64,000 bases of DNA from Cynocephalus volans (GCF_027409185.1 NC_084467.1:87056501-87120500), one strand, 5' to 3'. Counted from the first letter of the stretch, positions 47,045-60,412 are shown. The notes: generated by a model not told the origin, from the letters alone. A program made the numbers and translations.

Positions 47045-49690
47045 AGAACTAGATTAAAGGAGTGTGGTAGCCCAGAGAGGTAAGTTGCTCTAACTTCCCT
47101 TTAAGAAGTATTGTGCCATTCTGCTGTAAGGAGAGCAGTGTGCTGAGTTTCCATCTGTAGTGCATTTGGATGGTAAAACTCCCTGCTGGGCTGGCTCTCA
47201 GAAGCCTGGACAAAGTGAGAGCTCTATCTGAATGAAGCTGAAATGCCTGACTTGCCTTGGCAGATGGAGGAAGGAATTAAGAGGCTCAGGGAAGTGGGCA
47301 TTGCTGGAATGCCACATGAGGCTTGGAGACCCACCAACAGATTATGTGCCATGGGAGGACCTAGTGGATGCCTGGTTCACTGAGGCACCTGTGAGCCAGG
47401 TCAGGGGTGTGCTGGTGAGAGGGACACCAGCATTACTCAGAAGTTCAGTGGTGCCTCTTCCCTGCAGGTCAGGACTGATGGTTAGGGAGGCTGTCACACA
47501 GCTGGGCCCCTTATTATCAATAGAGATTACAGAGTCCCTGAAGAAATAGAAATCAGGTGCCAGTGCTTAGCCACCAGAAGCCAGGGGATCTCAATTGTCC
47601 TAACAATGCACAAGGCCAGAGTGACAGCCAAAGAGACTTGACACACAAAAAGTTTTAGAGATGGTTTATAGAGCACAGCATCCTCTAGGAGCAAGATAGA
47701 TGGGGAACCAATGAAACTACTTAATATATATCATCACAAGAAAATAAGAATATATGAGCTGAGGGTGGATGCCCAATAAAAAGTTTCAATCCTTTACACA
47801 GTTACCAAACCTGAATGACTTCACTGACTGAAGAGACAGCAGGTCCTCAGAGGGAAGGACTCTACAATACTACAGAAGGTATATATTGCAATGATTTCCC
47901 CAGTCCTTCCCCAAAAGGATCTATGAACGTTTACTCAGCCATGAATACATGGGGAAGAAGAGAATACCCAGATATTTTGAGGACTACTAGACATATAGTA
48001 GTCTAGTACTGGGTGGACACTGATACCTGGCGATTTCAATTAATGTCATCATGGCCCCTTGTTAGAGTAGGGACATATGGGGACAAGGTAATAAATGAGA
48101 TCCTCAGTGGACCTACCAAGTCTGTAAACACATCCAAGGGTCATTTTCTCAGTCCATGAAGGTACAAATGGACACCCAATACTTGACAAGTGGAATAACC
48201 CCTTATTGGAAGAATTCAAATGGAAGATTTTGAAACTGTGCCTTCCCTCCAGCACAGTAAATCAGAAGCAATATTGTACTATGGGAGGGAGAGTGGTGAA
48301 GATTTAATGCCACTGCTTAACATCTCAAGAATGCAGGGGTGGTGGAACTTATCATATTTCCATGTAATTCACAAGTCTGAACAGATCTTGGAGAATAAGT
48401 GTAGACTACTGAATCTTCAACCAAGTAATAGTGGCCACTGATTTGTTGAATGCATTCTTTCCTATCTCATTCAAGAAACAGGATGAGAAACAGTTTACCT
48501 GGAATAGGCAACTCCTTACATCATAGTTTATGTCAGTGCTATAGGAACTCTCCCACTCCCTGTCATAAAGTAGTCCTAAGAGATATGGACAGTTTGGATG
48601 TCTTTGATTTTTTATATTAAAGACATCATGCTGATGAGGCAAGATAAACAAGAGGTGGGCAGCACACTGGAGGCCTTGGTAAGTCACATGCATTCCAAAT
48701 ATTGGGAGGTAAACCTACAATATTTAGGGGCATAGGACATAAATAAAATTTTTAAGGATCCATTGGTCAGGGACATGCTAGACATACACTCTAAAGTAAA
48801 AGACAACTACTACATCTTTACTCCTGCCACAAAGAAGAAAGCACAGCACCTGGAAAGTCACTCTGGGTTCTTGGGGAGATATACTTCATAGTGATGAATA
48901 CTGCTCTGGCCCATATACCAGGTGATCTGGTCTGAATGTTTTTGTACTCCCCCAAATTCATATGCTGAAATCCCAACCCCCCAAGGTGATGGCATTAGGA
49001 AATGGGGCTCTCGAGAGGTGATTAGGTCATGAGGGCAGAGCCCTCATAATTGGGATTAGTGCCCTAATAAAAGAGTTTCCAAAGAAGCTAGCTTATACCT
49101 TCTGTCATGTGACACAGCAAGACACCATCTATGAACCAAAAAACAAATCCTCACCAGACACTGAATCTGCCAGAGCCTTGATCTTCTACTTCCCAGCCTC
49201 CAGAGAAGCATGAGAAATAAATTTATGTGGTTTATAAACTTCCCAGTTTATGGTACTTTGTTAGAAGCAGCCCATACTGACATTGGGTGACATGAAAAGC
49301 TGCCAGCTTTGAGTGGCACCTGGAGCAGGAAAGGGCTCTGCATCAGGTACAGGCTGTGGGGCAAGCAGTCCTGGTACTGGGCTGTATGATCCAGTAGACA
49401 TGACAATGTTTGAGGTGTCAGCAGTAGGAAAACAGAGTCTGCAGTCCACTGCAAGCCCTAGTGGGCAATCACAGTGCACAGTCCAGGAGTTCAGGAGCAA
49501 GGCCATAACATCTGTAGCAGAGAGTTACATGTCTTTTGAAACAGAGGCCTGGCCATGTTACTGGGCCTGGCAGAGATAGAATGCTTGGATTCAGGATATC
49601 AAATAACCATGCCTTCAGAGCTGCCCATCATAAGCTGGCTTCTGTGGGACCCTGTTCAAGTGGTATTAGCTACCATGAAGTTCTTACCAG
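47045..49690 (+). mobile_element. ERVL-class endogenous retrovirus internal fragment (gag-pol remains), split by an LTR
   Basis: The order of diverged motifs follows ERVL/ERV3-type internal sequence: a gag-like part from about 47230 (GGAAGGAATTAAGAGGCTCA, GCCTGGTTCACTGAGGCACC), a protease/RT-leading part near 48000-48450 (TGTCATCATGGCCCCTTGTT, AATGCAGGGGTGGTGGAACT, GATCTTGGAGAATAAGTG), RT and its C-terminal part to 48922, and an RNase H-region part at 49283-49690 (GGAAAGGGCTCTGCATCAGG, GTATGATCCAGTAGACATGA). Reading frames are broken throughout by stops and shifts, with a large deletion in the RT core. No flanking LTR pair of its own was seen. Ancient and inert. Confidence 0.8.
48923..49282 (+). 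mobile_element. MaLR LTR (MST-like) nested in the ERVL fragment
   Basis: TGATCTGGTCTGAATG at the left, CCCAAATTCATATGCTGAAAT-type phrase (shown partly), GTGATTAGGTCATGAGGGCA, CAGCCTCCAGAGAAGCATGA and GTACTTTGTTAGAAGCAGCC at the right, ending near ACTGACA. About 360 bp, starting TG and ending CA as LTRs do. ERVL sequence resumes directly after it. Confidence 0.85.
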
Positions 49691-50107
49691 CTGTAAGCAC
49701 TGCTCATGCTAGTTATGTAATTATGTAGCCAATTACTGTACACTGTAAAAGAAGTTAAAGGTAACTTAGAAGTTGTCATCTTAAAAAGCAATTACAGTTA
49801 ACACCTTAAATGATATACAGAGCATAAAATATTAAAAATTAAGGGTCATAAGAAAAAATATGTATTCACTTAAAATCAAAGTGCAGTACAATTAAAATCC
49901 AATAATCAAGACTATTTATGTAACTTTTAGTGCTTGAGCTACTTGGTCATCTGGAAAATAGGACATGAGACAGGAATTTCTGGAGTGCATACTTTGTCAA
50001 CTATCTTCCTAACTCACATTATGCAATATTCAGTTAAAATCAGCTAACAAGTTTGCTTCTGGATTACTCAAAATGTGGCGGCCTTCTTTTCAGTGTGGTA
50101 CATCTAG

Positions 50108-50372
50108 GAGGTAGTGTGATGTAAGAGACTAAATATTGGCTTTAAAGTCAATGACCTGGGTTATATCCCCAGCTCTAACACATACTAGCTGAACAACCTT
50201 GGACAAGTTAATTAGCCTCTCATAGCCTCAGTTTTGTTACCTGTAAAATGAAGACAGCCCTACTTTCATTTCAGCTGATCTGAAGACTAAGGCATGAAAA
50301 GAGGTAAGGACCATAAAGGACCTAGTATGATGCTAGGCAAATAGTCACTTTTCAATAAGTGGTAGCTGGGGA
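50108..50372 (+). repeat. MIR SINE, nearly complete
   Basis: GACCTGGGTTATATCCCCAG, CATACTAGCTGAACAACCTT, CTCATAGCCTCAGTTTTGTT and CTAGTATGATGCTAGGCAAA follow MIR order over about 260 bp. Confidence 0.9.
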
Positions 50373-50869
50373 CAAGGGTTTGAAATAAAGTAGCAGACTG
50401 AATACTGCAGTGTGGCCCATGGACTTGGCTCCATTTAGCCACAGTGTCTAAGTCAGCTGGTGATGGTACATAAACCCTGAGGTGTACACCAGAGTAGCTC
50501 TCAGTCTGGGTCTGACCTTCCATTCTCTGTACTCTCCCTGCCATGGCTTGGGCTTTTGGCAGCTAACAGTCCCAGCTCATTCCATACCTCAGAAACTATG
50601 AATTTCACTTGATTTTATCTGACCCTCATCTCATCAGAACAAGGGCTCTCAATCTTAAGGAAATCAGCTGAGTCCAAATCCTTATCATTTTACATCTCAG
50701 AATTTGTGACAATCTCCTTAAAAGGCTCCCTTTACTTTTAGTTTCTTTTTATTTTAATCTCCTCTTTACTCTCCACCAAACCATTTTCAAACTTCAGAAA
50801 GAGGTTATACCAGTATGCAGAGAGGCCTGATACATTCTAGGTGTCTATATGTACTTATGGAATTAAATG

Positions 50870-51240
50870 CAATCTTTCCGAAGCGCTGCTTCTGTAATGT
50901 CACTCTTTCACTCTGTGTTGCTTATTAACTCAAGTCATGAAGCCTCACGTTGGTTTACAAGGGGCCTCTGATTTACCTACTCTTGCTGATCCTTACATCC
51001 CACAATTCCCCACATATGCCCCCCTTGGAGGATCCCCCTCACTTTTTCCTGATTGTTTTAGTGTTTCTTGCTCTCTGGCTTTGCTCCTGCTTTCCCCTGT
51101 ACCTGGAATGCCTCTTCTTTACCTATCCAAATTACATCCATCTTCAGGACACATCCCTAGAGCCATTTACTTCTGAGCACTCCCCTGTAATGCTTGCCAA
51201 CAGTGCCCCCAGCCTCCTGGACACTGGGTGGCACTGATGG
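50870..51240 (+). repeat. L2 LINE 3' region
   Basis: GTACCTGGAATGCCTCTTCT, TACATCCATCTTCAGGACAC and ACTTCTGAGCACTCCCCTGT match the L2 3' region. The overlapping open frames at 50937-51237 are within the repeat. Confidence 0.7.
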
Positions 51241-52924
51241 TCATTACCAGGTACATTAACAATCACATTCTACCTAGAACTTCATTATGTACTATCCTCA
51301 GGGCAGCCTTACCCAGTAGGTACAGTAGCCATAGTAGTCAGGAACTATGACACTTCTAAAGACCCATGAAAATATTTTCTTTGAAAATCAGAAGGAAAAC
51401 TGAAATTTTAGGCTGAATAAAATGTTTAATATGTAACATTTATAAATTTGTTTTTACAGCAACGTAGATATAAAATATAATTTTTCTTTTGTCGTGGTGG
51501 TGGAAGGGTCCGATGAAGGCACAAGTACTTAGGGCCTACAAAAGTCATAATGCAGACCTATCTTATATTGTCCTATAATAGTAGGTCCTCTTCCTAATTA
51601 GAATGTGCAAGATGCTGCCAGCAGTCCCCAAGCTGGAGTTTGCTGACACCTAAGAAACCCCAGACATATTAATGGAATTCTGTGACATATTTTTCATAAT
51701 TTCAAACAGCCTAATAGAATAGTATATTTACACTTAATAAGTCCACATGCACTAACTAAAATGTCAATGCTCTTTACTTTTTGGCTGACTATTCTAAGAC
51801 AGTTAGAAACACTGGTGATCTCATGCTGCTTATTGGTTCTGATACGTTGTTGAAGACATGGCAATCTCTGTGATGTGAATAAAGAACTATGTGCCATTAT
51901 AAAGCCACATGTCAGTCACAGAATATCCAAATATAAGTGTCATTTAAAGAAGCCAGAGCATCCATGTGTCTTTAAACATTTACTTAACTGCTTATTACCA
52001 TCACGGCCATTTTAATAAATGTTTGTGTTCGATTTCAAAATAGCATTATTATGGGCCATTATTTAATATCTGGGCCTACACTGGAATAGGAAACTAGTAT
52101 ATAAGAGAAGATTTTTGCGACAGAGTGCATGGAGGAGAGTAGTGGAAGTGAGACAAGGTAAATAGTGAAAGTGGTGCATGGTAGTGAAAATATGGGGACC
52201 TAGGGGGTACTTCGCAGATGTCTTTTGTACGTTCCCCTCCCCTGCCCATAACACTTAGCTGAAGGCTGACAGAGAAACGTCAATCAACTAATAATAGTGG
52301 TTGCAGCACCAGCAGTCTCAGTAATCGTACAGCAGTCACGTTTTGAGTGCGTGCTCAATAAATATTTTTGATATACTACCTAGTAAACACATCATAACAT
52401 TTACTCATTTGAAATCTAGAGCACAGGAGCCTTATACATTTCAGTGTTAAATTCTCCTAATCAGGGAAGCTTTAGAGGCGTAGCTTTCTGATGGCAGCGA
52501 GATCTCATCAGCCAGTGAAGACGAAAACATGAAGGCAGCACAGAGCTCTTCTTTTTCCCCACCCCACTCCCTCTCCTCTAAACACAATCCCTGACCAGCC
52601 TCATGAAACCAACTGCTACGACTAGCAAGTTCCTGTACCCCAGAATGAGGCTTGTGCCTCTCTATAGAATTAGAATTTAGTTTGTCTCCTGAAGGGGAGG
52701 GGATGAACAACACCAGTGGGCTGTGTTTATGCAAGCACTGTGAGCATGTTATAAAAGACAGCTGCGTGGGAAGTGACAGTAGGATGACGCCAATGACTGG
52801 CCACCAGCGAGGAGGAGAGAGAGACGGGCATGAAATTTTACAGCTTTCCACTGATATTCTGGGAAAAGACTGCGGTTAATTGTTTAATGTCCACAAATTC
52901 CTCCTATCCCGGTACATGCGCCTC

Positions 52925-53330
52925 TTTACAATGTGAATTTGCTGCATCTCTCATCTATATGTGGAGTCTATTTCTCCACCCCCAACAATCTGGGCTGGCC
53001 TTGCTATTTGTTTGGACAAACAGAATGCAGTGATGAGGATGTTGAACGAGTTTAGGAACTGAAGCCTCAAGTTTAGGAACTGCAGCTTGGCCTTTGCTCT
53101 CATGGAAGGCTCCTCCGAGACTCCGTCAGGGTAGATGACCTGTGAGAAAGCACATCTATTTGAGCTGTTCCAGCAGAGCCCAGGTCCTAAACAACTAGTC
53201 AGCTGAATGTGACCCATGAGAGAAGCAAGGATTCACTCGCTGAATCCTGAGGATAGTAGACTATTATTGTTTTAAAGTTTAGGATGGTTTGTAATGCTGC
53301 AATAGATAATGGAAACAAATACAGCCAATT
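52925..53330 (+). mobile_element. MaLR LTR (MLT1-like), diverged
   Basis: GGAGTCTATTTCTCCACCCC, ATCTGGGCTGGCCTTGCTAT, CAAACAGAATGCAGTGATGA and TAGGATGGTTTGTAATGCTG follow the MLT1 order. An internal 17-20 base phrase, AAGTTTAGGAACTG, is partly repeated at 53048 and 53071. Confidence 0.65.
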
Positions 53331-54537
53331 CTTCCCTTTTCTTTCTTTTTGTTTTTAATTTTCAAAAAATCTAAGGTCAGAGTTGGAAATGACCCCAAGA
53401 TATCATTTTATGCCTTTCTGTTTCAACAGTTTATAAGGTTAACTGCAAAGTCACCAAATATGATTTCTCATTCTGAACTTTGAAGTTCATTTGCCTTTAA
53501 TTAGAAAAAAATGTTACCAATTTTATATGAAAAGAAATACGATAAAGCCAAATTTAAATATTATGCTAATGTGACTTAAAAATGAATTATAAATTTGATG
53601 GTTGAGGGTTAAATATCCTTCAGAATTTCTTTCTGGGAAACCAACAGTATTTATAAAAATAGGAATAGGGATTTTTTTCTTTTTTCCTGAAAGTTCTCAG
53701 TATAGCAAAAGAAAGCTCTGTGATCAAATTATCCCCAAAGCCTTAATTAAAGTCAGATGCTAAGGGAGAATTTAAATTCCTTAATTTTATTTACTAATCC
53801 ACATAGAGAAGCATCAGAAAAATATTGTTCAACTTTTATTTGCATGCTTCATAATAGGTACCATTTATTTTTATTTATGAGTCTACATATGTTTTTAACA
53901 CCAACATCAAATTAGACATATATTATCTCTAAGTTTCCACAGAGAATATTAAACATATATGGCTGTCTTCTCCTATTTGCCTACCCATCAAAATTTTGGC
54001 AAGCATTTCATGAGACTGCATTAGTTTGAAACACCTTAACATTTCTATTATAAAGTTTTCCCAAGGTGTCTCTAGTGAAGCTGGAAATATATTTGTATAC
54101 AGGTTCAAATATAACAACAAAACCTGACTGTAAAGCCTACATTTGCAGTAGGAATTATATTCAGAGTTGCCATAGCAGCCACCCACACTCATACACACAC
54201 AAAGGGGTGGTGGGAAAAGAGAAAAAAGCAGTTAGCAGAGAACAGAATCTATTGTTAAAAAGACAGAGGCACTTATCAATGTAATTACAAGCAGGAATCC
54301 TAACTTTGAGTCTGAACCACTGTTTAATGACAGAAGATTTCCTAGTGTTACAGTGTCTATTTAATGATTTTTCTCTAAATGAATCTACCATCTGCACCCT
54401 TGGCTTTAAACTTTACTGGGTGCTGAAATTATGTAAGAGGAGAAGGAGGGAATTCAGCTGACCATGCACACATTAGAGCTAATATGATTGAATATTTCCC
54501 TCTCTGGAACTTTCAGAATCATTGTTCCCAGGAAAAT

Positions 54538-54800
54538 TTGTGGTTCTATGGATCTGAGCAAGTTACTTCCCTTTTTGAGTGTCCTCATCTGTACAATGGG
54601 TATAATAACAGTATATACTTCAAAAAAAGTTATGAGTTTTCAATAAATTAGTACAAATAATCAATTATTAAATAAATAATAATAAATAATACATTTAATA
54701 ATATATAAGAATTAGTAAAGTATTAAATAAGCTAGTAAAAGTTTAGCGATTAATGCCTGACACATAGTAAGTGCTCAATAAATGTTTGCTATAACTGTTA
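54538..54800 (+). repeat. MIR SINE interrupted by AT-rich expansion
   Basis: CTGAGCAAGTTACTTCCCTT and CTCATCTGTACAATGGGTAT (54555-54610) are the MIR middle; after an A/T-only stretch (about 54640-54745) the MIR end resumes with TGCCTGACACATAGTAAGTG and TCAATAAATGTTTGCTATAA. Confidence 0.8.
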
Positions 54801-56837
54801 TAATAATAATAGCTATTATTATTATTGTTATCTACAGGTCTTTATCACAGACTAGAACAGTATGATTTATAATTCAGAAGTTGCTGAAACAAATGCATGC
54901 AGGTGGCCAGCAGAGCAGAAGCAAAACAAGATGTTAAGATTCTCCCAGTACATGAAAGAATAATGCCTTCTCCCATAGCCATGTCTCTGAAACACTATTA
55001 GGGCAGAATGATAAGGCCAAGTGTTTTATTATACCATAGGAGCATATTTACCACCATTGGCAAATGCTGGTTACACAGCAAAATCTAACATCTATTAGAT
55101 GCTTAGTGCTAAAATATTCATGTAACAGTATTGGGGATCGGGGCATTTTGAAACGGTGTCTCCCATCATTGGCTTGATTACATATTTATATGCAGACGTA
55201 CTTGCAATTCATACTCAGATACAAATATAAATGTCAGCTTTAGAGGTGATGGCAATGAATGAACAGCATTTTGTGACTTCTGATTCACTGAAGTTTTAAA
55301 TTTTCATTTTAAGGCTGAGTGCTTCATATTCTAGTAGAGGTGGAACGTGTAGTCAAGCTACTTAGTGAAACAGGAAAGAATATGCATGAGTTAGCATGTT
55401 TCATATCAGGCCCAGGGGTATCTTAGAATATGAGGGAGAAAGCACAGCTGATGGGCTAGAGAAATCAGCGGAAATTAGGGCAACAGAGTTGGGGAGCCCA
55501 GTGAAGGGGCAAGGAGGGAGTTATAACAGAAATTTTACAGAAATCAGAAGGCAGTGGAGACTTAGATGCGCAGTGGAAGAAAAAATGAATAGGGCAGAAT
55601 TGGCTCCTTAACTCTATAAAAATTTTAATAGGACTTTTTGAAAAGTCCAGGCAGTGAGGAATAGAAGTAACTTGGCTTAAAAACTTTAAGAATGTTAAAA
55701 TGCATACTCTAATGGCCTACAAAATTATCCTGTCATTGTGAATGTTGTTTATAATGGTATATTTCCCCTCCTAAATTGTCCTTCTATTTAATAATCTTTA
55801 TTTCCAATCTCAAGTACAGATATCATGGGGTATTGCTATAGATTCTCTCTGCTTTTAGTTACAGCCTGATGTGATTGCATTAGAAGCATCTCCATTATCA
55901 AATAGCTCTTTGAAGGTAAAAATAATCCTGAGTTTTTCCAGGTCATTAGAAATGATCAAGTTCGGCTTCAAGCTGGTTTTGAGTCTTTACAAATCTCGTC
56001 AATGAGCTGAAATTGGAAGGAATATATATTGGAACCATTGGTAAGGAGTAATACCAAACACAATTAAATTTTCCGAACTTCTCACTGGAGTTTTTGGAAA
56101 AGCCTACAAAGAACACTTTTGGAGCCCGACTCCATAGCTTCCCGACATAGCCTGAAGATGGAGGGAAAGACTGCGACAGGAATGCCGGGGTCAAGAGCTG
56201 CCTGCCGAGGCTGCCCTTCTTGATACTTCTGCATGTCAGTAATGCACGCAACTATGATCACTTACTTCCACTGAAAAGTCCTAAGATAGCCGCATTTACC
56301 ACTAAAGGGGCCTGGCTCTTACCACTAAAATGATGGCAAAAACTCAAGAATAAAGGAAAAAAACATAATTTCTAAGGACATTTTGGTTGGCCTATGAGAG
56401 AATATTAAGACATTGATGGAGAATATGATGATGATATTGTTACCAATAACCTCACCAGGGAATATGCGAGCTTGAGAAAGCAGCTAAGAGGCCTGGGTAT
56501 TTCTGTTAATTGTGCTATTGCAAGTTCATGGGGAATGCTGCAAAAGAAATTTGTTTCCATCATGTCCTCTTTAATATAAAGACAAACATATTTTCAAATA
56601 GAAATGCTAATGGCTGTATTTTTTAATACAACCAACAACCCACACACAACCCCATGAGAGTCAACTGACTTAATTTTACTCACAGTACAAACAGCTACTA
56701 TTAAAAATAAATTAAATGGCCTGAAGAAAGCTGTTAATGTACTATAAGTGACTTTCATTATGGCAGGGAAAAAGCATTTCTACATTGGAAGAACTAATAG
56801 AAATACAGACTAAGCCGGGTTTATAATCCGTACTTAC

Positions 56838-57088
56838 TGTCAGATACATGGCTGCATAGACACTGAGAGCTGCTTCTTTGGATGGAAATGTTTTCCTTGC
56901 TCTCATGATGAGATCAGGGTTGCCCGTGCAGGCCTCTTCCCCACTGATGAACTGTGTATACTGCTGACATCCAAGTGCCGTGTAGTTGGGCTTACACAGG
57001 GCAAGAAAATGTGGTGCCAGATTCCCTGTAACTACTTGTCCAGCATTTACAAAGATATCTGTAGCAAATAGTCCAAATGTATAAATTC
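56838..57088 (-). CDS. PLPPR5: PLPPR5 coding exon 3 (degenerate C1 and C2 motifs)
   Basis: The exon completes a glycine codon and encodes 83 residues from IYTFGLFATDIF to AAMYLT. A hydrophobic helix opens the exon (residues 1-20), followed by a long extracellular loop and the start of another helix (EAALSVYAAMYLT). The stretch QVVTGNLAPHFLALC aligns with LPP catalytic motif C1, whose conserved arginine-proline is here Ala-Pro. The stretch TFPSKEAALS aligns with motif C2 (PSGH), where Gly-His is replaced by Lys-Glu. A glycosylation sequon, Asn-Tyr-Thr, lies in the loop, and the loop has several cysteines (ALCKPN, LGCQQ, EEACTGN). The acceptor is CCTCAG|GAATTT and the donor ACA|GTAAGT. Loss of the catalytic residues agrees with the family's known lack of classical lipid phosphatase activity. 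No disabling change was seen. Confidence 0.97.
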
Positions 57089-60000
57089 CTGAGGAAGAAA
57101 ATAAACAATTTTAACTCTTGCTTTTTTATTTTTTTAATTTTTGTATTTTAGTTTACAATAAACCAAAATGGAAATATTTTAGAAAACTATAAAGTACTCT
57201 ATACATATATACATATGGTTCCTTTCATTTCACTCCTCTCCAGTTTTTCCCTTGGCTTTCTGGAGTTGTGGGAGTGTTATATTATTTAACATATTGAGTT
57301 GTCTACCACTGGCTACATTTGTATGCATCGCAGGTTTATAAGACATAAAATAAAAGAAGAAAATATATTTTAAGACTGTGTTTGGGTAATGTCATTTTTT
57401 TAAGTGGAAACACGTGTATCTTGAGAGGGTACAGTCTACCATGTTTTACTAATGTTAGCAATCTTTATTTTTTCCTATTTTTGAAAACATTTTTTATTGC
57501 ACTAACATAAAGCAAAGCAGTTGACTCCCTTTGATTATTCCTCTTACGCGCATTCAGACTGCTATTAACTCTGCTGGAGGTGCCAATTAGCAGTAAAATC
57601 CAATGCCATCAGTTTTCATGTAAATATCATGGAAAATCTTAAGGAAAGCAGAATGCTTTCAGATTAATCTCTATACTGTCTTCAGAAATACATTTTTAAA
57701 AGTCACAGAGCTGCTTGTAATTTAGTCCCACCTTTTCTGGATTGGCTTTCAATTTATCAGATTTGGGACAATTGGGTAAACCGTACAGCAATCAAAATTA
57801 TAATTTTTCAATTATCTTTACAATATTAAAATTCATTTGCTTTGTGTACATGAAGGTATAAAATGAAGTACATATTTTTTTTCTCCTTTTGTAAGGAAAC
57901 TGCCAATTTACTTGAATACCAAAAATATTTTCTAAATAATTCAATGTCATTGCTCATTATTGTTAAAATTTATTTTTCTAGTTAAGAAGATAAAATAAAT
58001 TCTTTGACATTATTTTCAATCAGACTTTCAGATATAACCTTCGAGGATGTGGTACTGATGTAAAGAAATCCATTCTTTTATAATTTGGGGAAATGACATC
58101 CATCAGGACCTTTTAAAACTATACCAAAATAATATTTCGCCAAACAGGTGGTTCACCGAAAAGTCATAATTTTATTGTAATAATTACATGTTTTTCTTCT
58201 TAGTCATATATTTCTGGATTATTTGTTTCTTAAGCCTTTTCATCATTATTAGCTGTTGTATAAAAATCACCAGGAAATTGTGTAGAATCTAATAATGTCC
58301 AGTATTAGATTCACGGCTATCCTTTTAATTTTCAAAATATTATGTAAGATTATGAATACTCATAACCAATAAAAATGAATAAGTAAATAAATAAAAATAA
58401 AAAATGTGTTAACAAAGAAGAAAAAAAGATTATAAAAGGTTTAAGCAAAAAAAACCTGAATATTGCAAAACTCTATGTGTATCCAAATGGTAATAAAACA
58501 AAGTTATTAGTTTGTTCTTTATCTAAAAATTCTGAAAGAAATCAAGAAGAAGCCCTTTCTTTACATCTCACCAGCATTCCATGAGTTGTACAAAGTAAAG
58601 GCTATCAAAAGCAGAAATTTGGAAGAGGCAGAGAAATGAAAGAGAATTGAGCTCTATAAAATGTTAATGTACACAACCTCTGCTTCCAAAATTTCATAGC
58701 CAAACATGAAAATGTAAATAACAAATCTTCCTCATCTGTATTCCTTTGAAATCTAGGCTAAGATGTCCTCATTTTATTTAACTAAACCATTCTTTTTATC
58801 TGTTGTAATAGGTTCTCCTATTTAAAATAGAAATATTTGAAGAGAATATGGAAATGTCTTTTGATACTTGTGAAGTTCCCTAATGTGCTTTAGAATTGAA
58901 ATGTTAGTGCATCGACCCAAGGCCAATAAAATGTAATTATTAAAGTGAGATCCAATGAGTGTCTCTACTCTGCTGACCTCAAGGATAAAATCAATATGAA
59001 GAGGGATATCTTATTCTACAGTAATGCTTTGCTTACAAGCTTCCATTTTACTACAACAAACTAGAAACATCCAAATCAGAATAAGGGAATGAAAAACAAA
59101 TTAAGCTTTCTTAAATGTTTTATAAAATCATATGATATAATAGTAAGAAACATGCAGAGATGTAAAAGCACACTTTACTTTGAAACACATTATTTAGAAA
59201 TATGTGTACAAATGCAGAAAAATATTTTACTTAAATAGGCACAATATAATTTGCTTAACAGTATTTAGGAAAGCATCAATTTTATCAAATACTTTTAGTC
59301 CTGAGTATATTATTGCTATTGCTTATTTTGTTATTAAATGACTCTCAAACAAAGAGAAATGAGTCAAGAAAACTGTTATTAATGCATGTGAAGAGTAACC
59401 TTTTAAGGTTTCATACACAAATCATTCCTTCAACAGGATAAATGAGGGCTTTGGAGATGTATAACTTGATAGCAATAAAAAGAACAGTCTTGGATCTGGA
59501 GACCTTTTGCCTTCAGAGAGATGTAAAGGCCAGATGACATTTGGTTAGTCTTTAATGGGTTTGTGTAGAGATCAGGTCATCTAAGCATAATATCTCCGAA
59601 GGCTTCATCTTGATCCCTTCAATAGGAGAAATATGTTGAAGGGTTACTTTATCCTCACCGTGTCTCAATACTGATCAGAATGAATCTTAAATGTTACTTA
59701 TTATATACAGATATACTTATTTTTATCTGATAAATCAAGAAATTTATATTAAATTTTACATAATTTTAATTTTTTATATAATTTTAATTTATATTAAATT
59801 TTATTGTGTCAGTTTAAAAAAGTGTCTAGGCCAAATTACTACTGAATTAAAATGATTTTCAGTAATTCATCAATGTTCATATTTATTAGTGCTAGCATCT
59901 GAGATTGAAAATTATAGTATCAATGAATCTTTCCCCTTATTAGAATGACCAATACATTTTTGTTTATATAAAAAACAGCTCAAAAGTATTATGTGGAGTG

Positions 60001-60412
60001 CTACATATGATAATTAATAAATACAAGATTTCTTTTATTTGCCAAGCTGTTTTTCTTATTCAGTATGATGTTCAAAAACCTACCTGCATTATCATTTCCC
60101 CCAAACATTGTTTCTGTGATTTCATAAACACGGTAAATCATTTCTTTTAATTATATAATTTTTAGTTTCTTAAAGAATATTAAATATTCATGTGTGGTGT
60201 TCTTTTTTTCCTTGAAGTAATGTGGAAATGACATCCTGAAGGGGTGTCTTGCAATATCAGTATGTAACATTTATTTTTAAAACCAAATCGAAACATTTCA
60301 AAGAAAAGATAACCTAATATTTGCATTCAGTTAAAATACCAGTCATTTTAAAGGTTAGCTTTTACATAAACATTGTTTCGGCAACAATAAAAACAATTCA
60401 ATAAATACATAC
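57089..60412 (-). other. PLPPR5: PLPPR5 intron 2 (3.3 kb), nearly repeat-free
   Basis: I see no intact SINE, LINE or LTR here, only short AT-rich tracts such as 58375-58405 and 59745-59805. A small piece near 58350-58405 (ATGAATACTCATAACCAATA, then A-rich) resembles the last bases of the L1 3' UTR at 35485-35530. The absence of larger insertions contrasts with intron 3. Confidence 0.8.

Larger units (their letters stand above)
18281..56837 (-). other. PLPPR5: PLPPR5 intron 3 (38.6 kb)
   Basis: This very long intron separates coding exons 3 and 4 and holds most of the mobile elements listed separately. Stretches without any assignable element include 18600-20060, 20500-21900, 32000-33900, 37560-38500, 40350-41850, 42100-43100, 46740-47040, 51250-52900 and 53340-56837. 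Small open frames in them show no domain or splice context. Confidence 0.85.

Noticed and set aside
49248..49579. Overlapping 68-88 codon open frames on both strands
   Set aside because: They fall in the MaLR LTR and ERVL fragment and have no intact domain.
52447..52851. 134-codon minus-strand open frame
   Set aside because: Low-complexity Ser/Leu-rich translation without recognisable domain, signal or gene context; not supported as a gene.
60060..60140. Possible cryptic exon in intron 2 with donor GCAG|GTAGGT and an open minus-strand frame
   Set aside because: The acceptor side is poor and the peptide has no counterpart in the PLPPR family.
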